A stretch of DNA of 64,000 nucleotides from Brooklawnia propionicigenes (GTDB lineage: Bacteria; Actinomycetota; Actinomycetes; Propionibacteriales; Propionibacteriaceae): positions 3,110,939-3,174,938 of the forward strand of contig NZ_AP028056.1 of the NCBI RefSeq assembly GCF_030297015.1, given 5' to 3'. The translations under genes were made by a program, and so were the position numbers. Shown one piece after another: positions 33,845-42,426 of this stretch (positions are counted from its first letter, which is position 1; every line of letters begins with the position of its first letter). The notes below the pieces were generated by a model. The model searched no databases. It saw only the letters and a list, made by a program, of their open reading frames with translations, and was not told the origin of the DNA.

Positions 33845-35518
33845 TCAGCTCCCATCGGTCTCAGGAGCGGATGGAGCGCTCGAATCAGATGGTGGGCTGG
33901 CCGTGGTGGGCTCGACCGGGGAGTCGGTGGTGGTGTCGCCGGTCGGTAGTTGCGTACCGATCTCGGGCGCCAGGTCAGCGACGGTCTCGTCGTCGGCCGC
34001 GGCCGTGGTGTTCGGTGCCACCGTTGTCGGGGCGCCAGGCGAGCCCACAGGGTTGCTCGTCGGCACCGCGCTCACCTCACCGGGCAGAGTGAGGTGACCG
34101 TGCGGCCTCAGCTCGGTGGGCTCCACGAGGTCGGCAGAGGGCTCGCCGTCGGCGGGGCTGGGGCGCTGCGCCTGCGACCATGACGTGTGCGAGGTGGACG
34201 CCTCGTCGACTGCCGAGCCGGCCGGAAGCGGTGAGCCGGACGATGATCCGCTGAGCAACAGCGTGACTACGGTGACTACCGCGGCGGTGAACACCATCAG
34301 CCGACCGCGGTCGCGACGTCGACGCTTCGACCGGACCGCCGGTTGCGCTGCCGACTCGTCGTCGGGAGTCGGCAGATCCTCGACAACCGCTGCCTGTTGT
34401 TCGTGGGCGCCGATCACCGCCTGCGCCCGAGCCTCTGCGAACCGTAGTCCTGCCCGTGCAGCACCGAGTACCGCTGACAAAGCAGGATCGCTGTCGATCA
34501 CGATCGGCCGGTCGAGCGACTCCGACAACCGCTGCGCCACCCGCGGAATTCTTGATGAACCGCCGATGAGGAGTACGGCTTCGAGCTGCGATACCTGAAT
34601 GCCGGCATGCTCGACAGTGTCATCCAGCACATCGATCGTGCGATCCAGAGCGGGCTCGATCATCTGCTCGAATTCGGCACGCGTGAGGCGGACGGTGGTG
34701 TGGACCGCTGCCACCGCAACGGGAATGGTCACGGCTGTCTGGGAGGACAGCGTCTCCTTGGCTTCGACGCAGGCTTCGCGCAGTCGGATCAGGGCGCCTC
34801 GGACGTCGACGTGGTCGGCATCCAGCGTCATCTTGGCCAGCCCGGACACCTCCATGACGTGCCGGAAGACCAGATCGTCGAAATCGGTGCCGCCAAGATC
34901 GGTGAGGCCACCCGAAGCGCCGACCTGACCGAGACCTCCGTCGCGTTCCTTGCGCAGCACAGCGCAACTGAGTGCGTCGCCGCCCAGGTCGTAAACGGCG
35001 ACGGTTTGGCCGTTCTCCAGGGGAGCCGAGGCCTCGTACTGCGCGACGGCAGCCTCAGACTCGGGTATGAAATCGAAGCCGTCGAGACCCAGTGCCGCCA
35101 GTGCGGTGGCAATCAGGCTCAGGCGATGCGTACCCCACTCGGTTGCTGGGTACCCGATGGTGATGCCTGCGGGCGGCTCACCTGCTTGCTCGGTGGCCCG
35201 TTGGACAACCCAGGCGATCAGTTGTGCGTAAAGCTGCTCCGGGACCAGCCTTTGCCCACCTACCAGCAGCGGCACGTCGTCTCCGAGGCGGTGTCGCAGA
35301 TCGCAGATCATCCGTTCCGGCTGGGCCTGACCGTGCTGTCTGGCTGCGTCGCCGAAGACCAGATCGCCGTCCCGAGGCACAAACAGGCACGAAGACGCGG
35401 TGCCGAGGCGCCCGAGGCTGATCGGCTCGGCGACAACCCCCAGGTCGGGATCGGTGTGCGCGCTGGCTGCGGCGACGCGGCTCGAACCGAGCGCGACCGC
35501 GAGGTTGTAGGACGTCAT
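33845..35518 (-). CDS. Hsp70-like ATPase with membrane anchor and Ser/Thr/Pro-rich tail
   Basis: A 557-aa actin-fold protein. The nucleotide-binding domain (1 to about 365) keeps TIGYPATEW, the phosphate-2-like VYDLGGDALSC, GGLTDLGGTDFDD and the adenosine motif LIGGSSRIPRV. The phosphate-1 loop is degenerate (LAVALGSSR in place of GIDLGTT). There is no Hsp70 substrate-binding domain. Instead a basic stretch (RSKRRRRDRGR) precedes one membrane helix at about 407-423 and a 130-residue Ser/Thr/Pro/Ala tail, predicted outside the membrane. The ATG at 35518 follows GGAGGAGG; the upstream open frame enters the IS. It is the first gene of the minus-strand set. Confidence 0.85.
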   Translation of the reverse strand: MTSYNLAVALGSSRVAAASAHTDPDLGVVAEPISLGRLGTASSCLFVPRDGDLVFGDAARQHGQAQPERMICDLRHRLGDDVPLLVGGQRLVPEQLYAQLIAWVVQRATEQAGEPPAGITIGYPATEWGTHRLSLIATALAALGLDGFDFIPESEAAVAQYEASAPLENGQTVAVYDLGGDALSCAVLRKERDGGLGQVGASGGLTDLGGTDFDDLVFRHVMEVSGLAKMTLDADHVDVRGALIRLREACVEAKETLSSQTAVTIPVAVAAVHTTVRLTRAEFEQMIEPALDRTIDVLDDTVEHAGIQVSQLEAVLLIGGSSRIPRVAQRLSESLDRPIVIDSDPALSAVLGAARAGLRFAEARAQAVIGAHEQQAAVVEDLPTPDDESAAQPAVRSKRRRRDRGRLMVFTAAVVTVVTLLLSGSSSGSPLPAGSAVDEASTSHTSWSQAQRPSPADGEPSADLVEPTELRPHGHLTLPGEVSAVPTSNPVGSPGAPTTVAPNTTAAADDETVADLAPEIGTQLPTGDTTTDSPVEPTTASPPSDSSAPSAPETDGS

Positions 35519-35561
35519 CGTGGCGGACCTCCTCCGTGGGGTGCAAGATCCATCGGAAGTT

Positions 35562-35576
35562 AGATAAACCTTATCT
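35562..35576. promoter_or_regulatory. Inverted repeat AGATAA-ACC-TTATCT before the Hsp70-like gene
   Basis: A perfect 6-3-6 dyad, A/T-rich against the surrounding sequence, 44 bases upstream of the ATG. It could be an operator; TAAGGT within it on the minus strand could also serve as a -10 box. Confidence 0.4.
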
Positions 35577-35640
35577 GGTGGCGGTGTCGAGCACGAGGCC
35601 TCGACGAGACTCATACATAGTCCCCGCGAGTGAGGGGGCC

Positions 35641-35664
35641 GTGCCTCATACAGTTTTCCCCGCG
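35641..35664 (+). repeat. Left inner terminal inverted repeat of the IS
   Basis: Begins GTGCCTCA and ends TTTTCCCCGCG; pairs with 36974-36997 with three mismatches in the centre. Confidence 0.85.
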
Positions 35665-35710
35665 AAGCTTGGGTCGGCCACGATGGGGTGTGAGTGATGA
35701 GGGTTTGTCG

Positions 35711-36967
35711 ATGGCAGCCAGGGTTGAGGTCACGAAGCGGTACGCCACGGCGTACGCGGCCGCGTCGAAGAAGGACAAGGGTCTGATCTTGGATCAGGTC
35801 GTGGACGTGACGGGCTGGAATCGGGATCATGCTCGTCAGACACTGAAGGCGCGACTACGGCAGCCGAAGGGCCGCGCCGTTGCGACGGTCGCGGTGATTG
35901 ACCGGCGACGCACGAAACCACGCAAGTACTCCTACGATGCGCTGGTGGTGCTGCAGCGGGTTTGGGCGACTGCTGGCGGCAGTTGCGGGAAGTACCTCGT
36001 CGTGTCGATCAGCGACTGGCTGGATGCGATGGAAGCCGAAGGTTCACTGGTGGCCGGTCAGGACCGCTACAGCGCGGAGGTGCGTGCCGAGCTGGAGTCC
36101 ATGTCGGCGGCCACGATCGACCGGTACCTGAACACAGCGCGGGCCAAGGACCCGATCCGAGGCAAATCGGCAACGAAACCGGGGAGCTTGTTGCGTAACT
36201 CGATCAGTATCCGCAAGGCCGGTGACGAGGTCGAGGCCGAGCCCGGGTTCTTCGAGGTCGACACGGTGGCTCACTGCGGCCCGACGTTGAAGGGCGAGTT
36301 CGCGCGCACCGTGAACTTCACCGACATGCATACCGGCTGGGTGTTCACCAAAGCGATCCGCAACAACGCCCACCTGCACATCCGGTCCGCGTTCGACGAG
36401 TTCATCAATCAGGTGCCGTTCATGGTCACCGGGATCGACTGTGACAACGGCTCGGAGTTCATCAACTATGACCTGATCGGCTGGGCCGGGCAGCGTGATG
36501 TGTTCTTCACCCGATCAAGGCCCTACAAGAAGAACGACCAAGCCACCATCGAGTCGAAGAACGGTCACCTCGTACGCCGCTACGGCTTCTACCACCGCTA
36601 CGACACCCCACTGGAGCTGGAACTCCTCAACCGGCTGTGGCCACTAGTCAACGACCGGTTGAACTTCTTCACCCCCACGAAGAAACCAATCGGCTGGGCC
36701 ACCGATGCCGTCGGTCGTCGCAAACGCGTCTACGACCAGCCCAAAACGCCCTGCCAGCGGCTCCTCGACGCCGGGGTCCTCAGCCGAGCCCAGCAAGCTG
36801 AGCTGGCCGCATACAAGACCACCTTGCAGCCCGCTGCGATGGCCCGACAGATCGGCCTGATCCAGCAAGAGCTCACCCGCCACGCCGGTCTGAAAACCCG
36901 CCGTCTAGAAGAACAAGCACGACCACAGCTACCCAACCCCGCCGGGATCCGGCTAACCGCCAGCTGA
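35711..36967 (+). CDS. DDE transposase (IS1202/ISNCY-like, integrase catalytic core)
   Basis: A 418-aa transposase. The rve-type core has D184 in FFEVDTVAHCG, D245 in IDCDNGSEF and E281 in ATIESKNG, a DD(35)E spacing. The FTRSRPYKKNDQATIE segment is typical of the group I associate with IS1202/ISNCY; the family name is from recall. An N-terminal region with TGWNRDHARQTL is likely the DNA-binding helix-turn-helix. I chose the ATG at 35711, preceded by GAGGG; the open frame back to 35630 crosses the terminal repeat and is not a credible start. The frame is intact, so the element may still be able to move. Confidence 0.85.
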   Translation: MAARVEVTKRYATAYAAASKKDKGLILDQVVDVTGWNRDHARQTLKARLRQPKGRAVATVAVIDRRRTKPRKYSYDALVVLQRVWATAGGSCGKYLVVSISDWLDAMEAEGSLVAGQDRYSAEVRAELESMSAATIDRYLNTARAKDPIRGKSATKPGSLLRNSISIRKAGDEVEAEPGFFEVDTVAHCGPTLKGEFARTVNFTDMHTGWVFTKAIRNNAHLHIRSAFDEFINQVPFMVTGIDCDNGSEFINYDLIGWAGQRDVFFTRSRPYKKNDQATIESKNGHLVRRYGFYHRYDTPLELELLNRLWPLVNDRLNFFTPTKKPIGWATDAVGRRKRVYDQPKTPCQRLLDAGVLSRAQQAELAAYKTTLQPAAMARQIGLIQQELTRHAGLKTRRLEEQARPQLPNPAGIRLTAS

Positions 36968-36973
36968 ACCCTA

Positions 36974-36997
36974 CGCGGGGAAAACAATGTGAGGCAC
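36974..36997 (-). repeat. Right inner terminal inverted repeat of the IS
   Basis: CGCGGGGAAAA at the inner side and TGAGGCAC at the outer side; complement of the left inner repeat. Confidence 0.85.
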
Positions 36998-37010
36998 GAC
37001 CCCCCCGTTT

Positions 37011-37034
37011 CGCGGGGATTTGACAGTGAGGCAC
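37011..37034 (-). repeat. Right outer copy of the IS end repeat
   Basis: Starts CGCGGGGA and ends GTGAGGCAC; 18 of 24 positions match the inner right repeat. It lies 37 bases further out. Confidence 0.7.
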
Positions 37035-37154
37035 CACGGGCCTCGCGACGACCTGCGCACCGCAGGTTCAGCTCATGGCGTATTCAGACGAAGCTCGCAG
37101 TCATCGTGCTGCGGCACTGGCGGCGCCGCGAGACCACGTCCTGCCCGCGCGGGC

Positions 37155-37160
37155 TAGACT
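37155..37160 (+). promoter_or_regulatory. Candidate -10 box for aspS
   Basis: TAGACT lies 49 bases before the aspS GTG, outside the IS, giving a leader of roughly 43 bases with AGAGG as ribosome site. Confidence 0.4.
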
Positions 37161-37209
37161 GTGCGGGTTCGGTTACCGTCCATACGGGCCACGCGAGAGG
37201 AAAATACTT

Positions 37210-39042
37210 GTGATCCGCACCCACGAGGCAGGCACGCTGCTCCGATCCACCATCGGCACCACGGTCAAGCTGGCCGGATGGGTGGACGCCCGCCGCGATC
37301 ACGGTGGTGTGGTGTTCATCGACCTGCGGGATGCCTCCGGGATCGTGCAATGTGTGATCCGCGAGGAACTAGTCGATCAACTTGGTGCCCACAAGCTGCG
37401 CAACGAGTTCTGCATCGCTGTCACCGGTGTGGTCGAGGCCCGGTCGGAGGACACGGTCAATCCGGCCATGGTGACCGGTGAGGTCGAGGTCGTGGTCAGC
37501 GGACTCGAGGTACTCAACCCCTCCGCGCCGCTGCCCTTCCCGATCGATGAGCGCGTCAATGTCGGCGAGGATGCCCGGCTCAAGTACCGCTACCTGGATC
37601 TGCGTCGTCCGCGCCAGGCCGAAGCCATCCGGCTGCGTTCGTCGGTTACCCACACCATCCGGCAGGCGCTCGACTCGCTGGGCTTCGTCGACATCGAAAC
37701 CCCCACATTGACCCGGTCCACTCCCGAGGGCGCCCGTGACTTCCTGGTGCCCGCCCGGCTGCGGCCGGGCTCGTGGTACGCGCTGCCGCAAAGCCCCCAG
37801 CTGTTCAAGCAGCTGCTGATGGTCGCCGGCATGGAGCGCTACTACCAGATCGCCCGCTGCTACCGCGACGAGGACTTCCGGGCCGACCGGCAGCCCGAGT
37901 TCACTCAGCTGGACGTCGAGATGAGCTTCGTCGATCAAGACGATGTCATCGCCGTCTCCGAGGAAGTGATGGCACAGGTCTGGAAGCTCATCGACGTGGA
38001 GCTGCCTCGTCCGATGCGTCGGCTCACCTGGCATGAGGCGATGAACGACTACGGCTCCGACAAGCCCGATCTGCGTTTCGACCTGAAGATCCACGAGGTC
38101 ACCGCACTGTTCGCCGGCACCTCGTTCCGGGTTTTCCAGGCGCCCTACGTAGGGTGCGTCGTGATGCCCGGCGGCGGGTCGCTGCCGCGTCGCCAGTTCG
38201 ACGCCTGGCAGGAATGGGCCAAGCAGCGCGGCGCCCGCGGGCTGGCCTACATCACGATCAACGAGTCCGGCGAGCTCGCCGGGCCGGTCGCCAAGAACCT
38301 CTCGGACGAAGAAAAGGCAGCACTGGTGCCCGCCGCCGGCGCCAAGCCCGGCGATGCGATCTTCTTCGCCGCCGGGGAGCGGGAGAGCTCTCAGGAGCTG
38401 CTCGGGGCGGCTCGGGTCGAGATCGGCCACCGCTGCGATCTGATCGATCCCGAGGCGTGGGCATTCTGCTGGGTGGTCGATGCGCCGCTGTTCAAGTCGG
38501 CAGCCCAGGCCACCGCCGAAGGTGATGTCGCGGTCGGCCACGGACGCTGGACCGCGGTGCATCACGCCTTCACCTCGCCCAAGCCCGAGTCGATGGATAC
38601 GTTCGACACCGACCCCGGATCAGCCTTGTCGTACGGTTACGACTTCGTCTGCAACGGCGTTGAGGTCGGCGGAGGTTCGATCCGTATTCACCGCCGTGAC
38701 ATTCAGGAGCGCGTCTTCCAGGTGATGGGTCTCAGCGCCGAAGAGGCGCAGGAGAAGTTCGGTTTCCTGCTGGACGCCTTCCAGTACGGCGCCCCGCCGC
38801 ACGGTGGTGTCGCCTACGGCCTGGACCGCCTGGTCATGCTGCTGGGCGGTTTCGAGTCCATCCGTGAGGTCATCGCCTTCCCGAAGTCGGGCGGCGGCTA
38901 CGACCCGCTGACCGAAGCTCCCGCCCCGATCACCGCGCAACAGCGCAGGGAGGCCGGCGTCGACTTCAAGCCGAAGGCCGACAAGGCCGGCGCGAGCGAC
39001 AAGTCCGACAAGTCCGGTGCAGCGGCGCAGACCAGCGCCTAG
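37210..39042 (+). CDS. aspS: Aspartyl-tRNA synthetase
   Basis: Class IIb synthetase, 610 aa from the GTG at 37210, which follows AGAGG; longer in-frame starts lie in non-coding sequence. Visible parts are the anticodon-binding OB fold ([20 protein letters not shown]), motif 2 in [19 protein letters not shown], a GAD insertion domain and motif 3 in [15 protein letters not shown]. Position 31 is His in the RRDHGG loop. In Pseudomonas AspRS that residue goes with a non-discriminating enzyme that also charges tRNA(Asn), so a GatCAB-dependent Asn route is possible here. The tail is Lys/Ala/Ser-rich. Confidence 0.96.
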   Translation: MIRTHEAGTLLRSTIGTTVKLAGWVDARRDHGGVVFIDLRDASGIVQCVIREELVDQLGAHKLRNEFCIAVTGVVEARSEDTVNPAMVTGEVEVVVSGLEVLNPSAPLPFPIDERVNVGEDARLKYRYLDLRRPRQAEAIRLRSSVTHTIRQALDSLGFVDIETPTLTRSTPEGARDFLVPARLRPGSWYALPQSPQLFKQLLMVAGMERYYQIARCYRDEDFRADRQPEFTQLDVEMSFVDQDDVIAVSEEVMAQVWKLIDVELPRPMRRLTWHEAMNDYGSDKPDLRFDLKIHEVTALFAGTSFRVFQAPYVGCVVMPGGGSLPRRQFDAWQEWAKQRGARGLAYITINESGELAGPVAKNLSDEEKAALVPAAGAKPGDAIFFAAGERESSQELLGAARVEIGHRCDLIDPEAWAFCWVVDAPLFKSAAQATAEGDVAVGHGRWTAVHHAFTSPKPESMDTFDTDPGSALSYGYDFVCNGVEVGGGSIRIHRRDIQERVFQVMGLSAEEAQEKFGFLLDAFQYGAPPHGGVAYGLDRLVMLLGGFESIREVIAFPKSGGGYDPLTEAPAPITAQQRREAGVDFKPKADKAGASDKSDKSGAAAQTSA

Positions 39043-39122
39043 CCACCAGCCGCCAAGACCGGGCCGGCAGCGGCCCGCGGTGATGAGGTGCGTGCTGTTC
39101 ATCGACGCGTAACAGAAGTTGG

Positions 39123-39135
39123 TAGGTTCGACCAT
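39123..39135 (+). promoter_or_regulatory. Leaderless promoter of the tyrosine phosphatase gene
   Basis: TAGGTT at 39123-39128, then seven bases, then the ATG at 39136. Confidence 0.65.
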
Positions 39136-39915
39136 ATGGCGTATCAACCGAACTGGGTCGATCTCGACGGCCTGGTCAACATCCGGGACTTCGGTGGCAT
39201 GACCACCACTGGCGGACGCACGCTGCGCGAAGGCGTGCTGCTGCGCTCGGACAACCTGGATGACCTGCCCCAGACCTCGATCGAGTGGCTGCTCGACGAC
39301 CTGATGCTCAGCGATGTGATCGATCTGCGCACCAACAGCGAACGCGCCCGGGCGCAAGGATTCCCCTTCGACGGGCGCGTCCGGGTGCACAAGCTGAGTC
39401 TGTACCCCGAGGACGACCCCAATGATCCGATGCCCGCCTGGTTCGGTGAGTTTTCGGTGCTCGAGGACGGCGACCCGCCGGACACCGTGCATGTCGTCGC
39501 CGGGCATTACCTCGGCTATTTCCGGTCACGGCCCGACAGCATCATCGGTGCATTGCGGGCGGTCGCCGGCTCACCGGGAGCAGCCATCATCAATTGCGCG
39601 GCCGGCAAGGATCGCACCGGCACCGTCAGCGCGGTGCTGCTCGCGGCACTGGGCGTGCCCGAAGACCAGATCCTCGCGGACTATGCCGCCAGCACCGAGC
39701 GGATCGTCGCCATCCTCACCAAGCTCGGCTTCATGGCCGGCGCCGGATCGGGCGAACACGACGCCGATGTCCAGTCCCAATCGACCCCGCCCGAACTGAT
39801 GGAACTGGTGCTCAGGCGGGTCGCCCGCGACTTCGGCTCGGTCGCCGGATGGCTGGAGCTCAACGGCTGGACGGCGGACGACCAGGCCGGCCTCGAAGCG
39901 AAGCTGCTCGGCTGA
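39136..39915 (+). CDS. PtpB-like tyrosine/lipid phosphatase
   Basis: A 259-aa protein with the CX5R phosphatase signature NCAAGKDRTGTVSA, the extended GKDRTG form found in mycobacterial PtpB and related lipid/dual-specificity phosphatases. The N terminus NIRDFGGMTTTGGRTLREG and VIDLRTNSERA are also typical. I chose the ATG at 39136 over 39088 because the -10 TAGGTT lies seven bases before it, pointing to a leaderless transcript. It stands alone between aspS and rarA. The substrate is unknown. Confidence 0.87.
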   Translation: MAYQPNWVDLDGLVNIRDFGGMTTTGGRTLREGVLLRSDNLDDLPQTSIEWLLDDLMLSDVIDLRTNSERARAQGFPFDGRVRVHKLSLYPEDDPNDPMPAWFGEFSVLEDGDPPDTVHVVAGHYLGYFRSRPDSIIGALRAVAGSPGAAIINCAAGKDRTGTVSAVLLAALGVPEDQILADYAASTERIVAILTKLGFMAGAGSGEHDADVQSQSTPPELMELVLRRVARDFGSVAGWLELNGWTADDQAGLEAKLLG

Positions 39916-39954
39916 GACTCTCGGCTGAGAGATCGGCCCGTCGGTGCCATGGGG

Positions 39955-39967
39955 TAGCCTCACTCGG
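39955..39967 (+). promoter_or_regulatory. Leaderless promoter of rarA
   Basis: TAGCCT at 39955-39960, then seven bases, then the GTG at 39968. Confidence 0.62.
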
Positions 39968-41326
39968 GTGAGCGAGGACCTGTTCGGCAACATCAGCCCG
40001 GTCGCGGAACCCACCTCCGGCGGGTCGCTGGCCGACGCCGATCACGCGAACCTGCCGCTGGCGGTGCGGATGCGTCCGCGCAGCATCGACGAGATCGTCG
40101 GCCAGCAGCATCTGCTGGCCGCGGGCTCGCCGCTGCGTCGCCTCGCCGAGGGCACCGGTGCCATGTCGGTCTTCTTGTGGGGGCCACCTGGGGTCGGCAA
40201 GACCACCATCGCCGCGGTGGTCTCCCACCAGACCGGACGACGCTTCGTCGAGATCTCGGCGGTGACCTCGGGGGTCAAAGAGGTGCGCGCCCACCTGGAG
40301 GCTGCCAAACGCGAACTGGCCCGGGGTGTGTCGACCGTGCTGTTCGTCGACGAGGTGCACCGCTTCAACAAGGCCCAGCAGGACGTCTTGTTGCCGGCGG
40401 TGGAAAACCGGCTGGTCACGCTCATCGCCGCCACCACCGAGAACCCCAGCTTCAGTGTGATCTCGCCGCTGCTCTCGCGTTCGCTGGTGCTGACCTTGCG
40501 TCCACTCACCGACGACGACCTGAACACCCTGGTCGACCGGGCGCTGGCCGACCCGCGAGGCCTGCGCGAGCGGTACCAACTCGACACGCCCGCCCGTCAG
40601 GCGATGCTGTCGATGGCAGGCGGCGACGCGCGGCGCGTACTCACCTACCTGGAGGAGGCCGCCCGCAGCGCCGACGCCAAGGGCACCACCGTGATCGACC
40701 TGGAAACCGTCGAGCAGTCCGTCGACCGGGCAGCGGTCCGCTACGACGCCGACGGTGATCAGCACTACGACGTGACAAGTGCTTTCATCAAGTCGGTGCG
40801 GGGTTCCGATGTGGACGCCGCGCTGCACTGGCTCGCCCGGATGATCGAGGCGGGTGAGGATCCCCGGTTCATCGCCCGGCGCCTGGTCATCCTGGCCAGC
40901 GAGGATATCGGGATGGCCGCGCCGGCGGTGCTGCAGACCTGCGTCGCTGCCGCCCAGGCCGTCCAATTGATCGGCATGCCGGAGGCCCGGCTCAACCTGG
41001 CTCAGGCCACCATCGCGGCGGCGACCGCTCCGAAGTCGAATGCGGTGATCAAGGCCATCGATGCGGCGATCGCCGATGTGCGAGCCGGCCGGATCGGAGA
41101 TGTGCCACCGCATCTGCGTGACGCGCACTACTCGTCCGCCGGCGAATACGGCCACGGAGTCGGATACCGGTACGCGCACGACTATCCGCACGGAGTTGCA
41201 GCCCAGCAGTACCTCCCCGACGAACTGGTCGGCACCCGCTACTACGAACCCACTCAGCACGGCAATGAGGCGCAGATCGCCGAGCGGCTCGTCCTCATTC
41301 GGGGGCTACTGGCCCCGGAGGCGTAG
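39968..41326 (+). CDS. rarA: Replication-associated recombination protein RarA (MgsA)
   Basis: AAA+ ATPase acting at stalled forks, related to RuvB and clamp loaders; 452 aa. Walker A is [12 protein letters not shown], Walker B is [13 protein letters not shown], sensor 1 is AATTENPSF. The C-terminal part has the MgsA-type [20 protein letters not shown] and [13 protein letters not shown]. The GTG at 39968 is preferred because of its -10 box; the in-frame ATG at 39944 lies upstream of that box. Its last 21 bases overlap the convergent YihY gene. Confidence 0.95.
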   Translation: MSEDLFGNISPVAEPTSGGSLADADHANLPLAVRMRPRSIDEIVGQQHLLAAGSPLRRLAEGTGAMSVFLWGPPGVGKTTIAAVVSHQTGRRFVEISAVTSGVKEVRAHLEAAKRELARGVSTVLFVDEVHRFNKAQQDVLLPAVENRLVTLIAATTENPSFSVISPLLSRSLVLTLRPLTDDDLNTLVDRALADPRGLRERYQLDTPARQAMLSMAGGDARRVLTYLEEAARSADAKGTTVIDLETVEQSVDRAAVRYDADGDQHYDVTSAFIKSVRGSDVDAALHWLARMIEAGEDPRFIARRLVILASEDIGMAAPAVLQTCVAAAQAVQLIGMPEARLNLAQATIAAATAPKSNAVIKAIDAAIADVRAGRIGDVPPHLRDAHYSSAGEYGHGVGYRYAHDYPHGVAAQQYLPDELVGTRYYEPTQHGNEAQIAERLVLIRGLLAPEA

Positions 41327-42334
41327 TTCGTTGCCCTTGGCGGCGAGCTTGTTGTCCCTGCCGATCTTCTTGTCGATGCCCTTCGCGCTCTTGGGCGGCA
41401 GCACCGGGGCGCGCTCGGCGGGCAGGCCCTGCAGCAGTTGCCGGGTGCGCAATACCTCGAGATCCAGATGGGCTCCTGCCACCAGCGCCAGATTTGTCAG
41501 CCAGATGAGCCACAAGGCGATGATGGCACCGGCCAACGCGCCGTAGGTGGCGTCGTAGCTGCCGAAGTTCGCCGCATAGAAGCGGAATCCCACCACCGCG
41601 ATTATTCCGGCGAGCGCTGCGACGATCGAGCCGTAACTGAGCGGGCGGAAGCGCGGAAACCGCACATTCGGGCAGAAGTAGTAGAGCACGTCGATGAGAA
41701 CCATGACCAAGGCGATGGTGATCGGCCAGCGCAGCCGGTCCCACAGGTGCACCACGCCACTCAGCGCGGCGAATTGACCGGCAATCCAGCCGGCCACGTC
41801 ACCGCTGACCACCAGCGCGAGCAGCAGCGTCGACATGCAGATCAGCAGGATGATCGTCAGCGCGAACTGCTGGGCCTTCAGCCTGACGGGGTTGCGTCCT
41901 TCGAGTACCCGGTACGCCCGGTTCATGACCCGGGTGAACGCGGCGACGTACCCGCTGGCCGCCCAAGCGGCGGCGAGAATACCGATCGCCAGGCCCAGAC
42001 CGGCTCCGGCACTGGAGAAGAAGCTCTCGATGAGGCCCACGAGTGTGTCGGTGAGAAACTCGTCCGAGGAGGCTTGGCTGATCAGTCCGGTCAGCTTGGG
42101 AACCAGCACGTCGCCGATCCCGCTGAGTTTCATCAACGACACGATGCACAGCAGCGCCGGGAAGATGGTCAGCACCGTGTAGTAGGTGAGGGCGGCGGCC
42201 ATGTCGGTGCCCTGGTTGCGCAAGAAACGCTGGATCGTCGCGGTGATGGTGTACAGCCAGCTCTTGAGGTCCATCCGAACCCGCTCGGGTTTCGCGGCAG
42301 GAGGTTCGTCGGGTTCAGGGGCATGCGAGGTCAT
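41306..42334 (-). CDS. YihY/virulence factor BrkB family membrane protein
   Basis: A 342-aa protein with six hydrophobic segments. The family's N-terminal pattern is visible in [20 protein letters not shown], and later [20 protein letters not shown] and [18 protein letters not shown]. YihY proteins are inner-membrane proteins once wrongly called RNase BN; their role is unsettled. The ATG has TAGATT six bases upstream on the minus strand, so it is probably leaderless. It converges with rarA (21-base overlap) and diverges from alaS. Confidence 0.9.
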   Translation of the reverse strand: MTSHAPEPDEPPAAKPERVRMDLKSWLYTITATIQRFLRNQGTDMAAALTYYTVLTIFPALLCIVSLMKLSGIGDVLVPKLTGLISQASSDEFLTDTLVGLIESFFSSAGAGLGLAIGILAAAWAASGYVAAFTRVMNRAYRVLEGRNPVRLKAQQFALTIILLICMSTLLLALVVSGDVAGWIAGQFAALSGVVHLWDRLRWPITIALVMVLIDVLYYFCPNVRFPRFRPLSYGSIVAALAGIIAVVGFRFYAANFGSYDATYGALAGAIIALWLIWLTNLALVAGAHLDLEVLRTRQLLQGLPAERAPVLPPKSAKGIDKKIGRDNKLAAKGNELRLRGQ

Positions 42335-42346
42335 GGTCTGAATCTA
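42335..42346 (-). promoter_or_regulatory. Leaderless promoter of the YihY gene
   Basis: On the minus strand TAGATT (42346-42341) is followed by six bases and the ATG at 42334. Confidence 0.6.
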
Positions 42347-42426
42347 CGCGGACCGGCAGCGCGCGCTAGGCTTGACAATCGGTCTGGCTGAGCCCAGTCA
42401 GTGTCGAATGTGAGTGAGGTCAAAGG

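Larger units (their letters stand above)
35605..37034 (+). mobile_element. Insertion sequence, IS1202/ISNCY-like, with doubled ends
   Basis: About 1.43 kb with one transposase gene. Inner terminal inverted repeats of 24 bases lie at 35641-35664 and 36974-36997 (21 of 24 identical; GTGCCTCA at one side and TTTTCCCCGCG at the other). A second, more diverged copy of the same sequence lies 36-37 bases outside each: 35605-35628 and 37011-37034. Outer flanks carry imperfect similar sequences, CACGAGGCCTCGACG on the left and CACGGGCCTCGCGACG on the right, which may be a worn target duplication. If only the inner repeats are the true ends, the element is 35641-36997. Confidence 0.75.

Noticed and set aside
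35630-35710. 27-codon N-terminal extension of the transposase
   Set aside because: It would read through the terminal inverted repeat and has no ribosome site; the ATG at 35711 has GAGGG.
35614-37024. Clean 24-29-base target duplication directly flanking the inner IS repeats
   Set aside because: The two flanks are not identical in direct orientation; they are instead inverted copies of the end sequence.
37075-37209. 45-codon N-terminal extension of AspRS
   Set aside because: Not conserved in the family, and it crosses the probable -10 box; the GTG at 37210 follows AGAGG and gives the family N terminus.
24608-37209. Possible prophage or integrative element in the accessory region
   Set aside because: No integrase, attachment repeats, tRNA end or phage genes; only a single IS is present.
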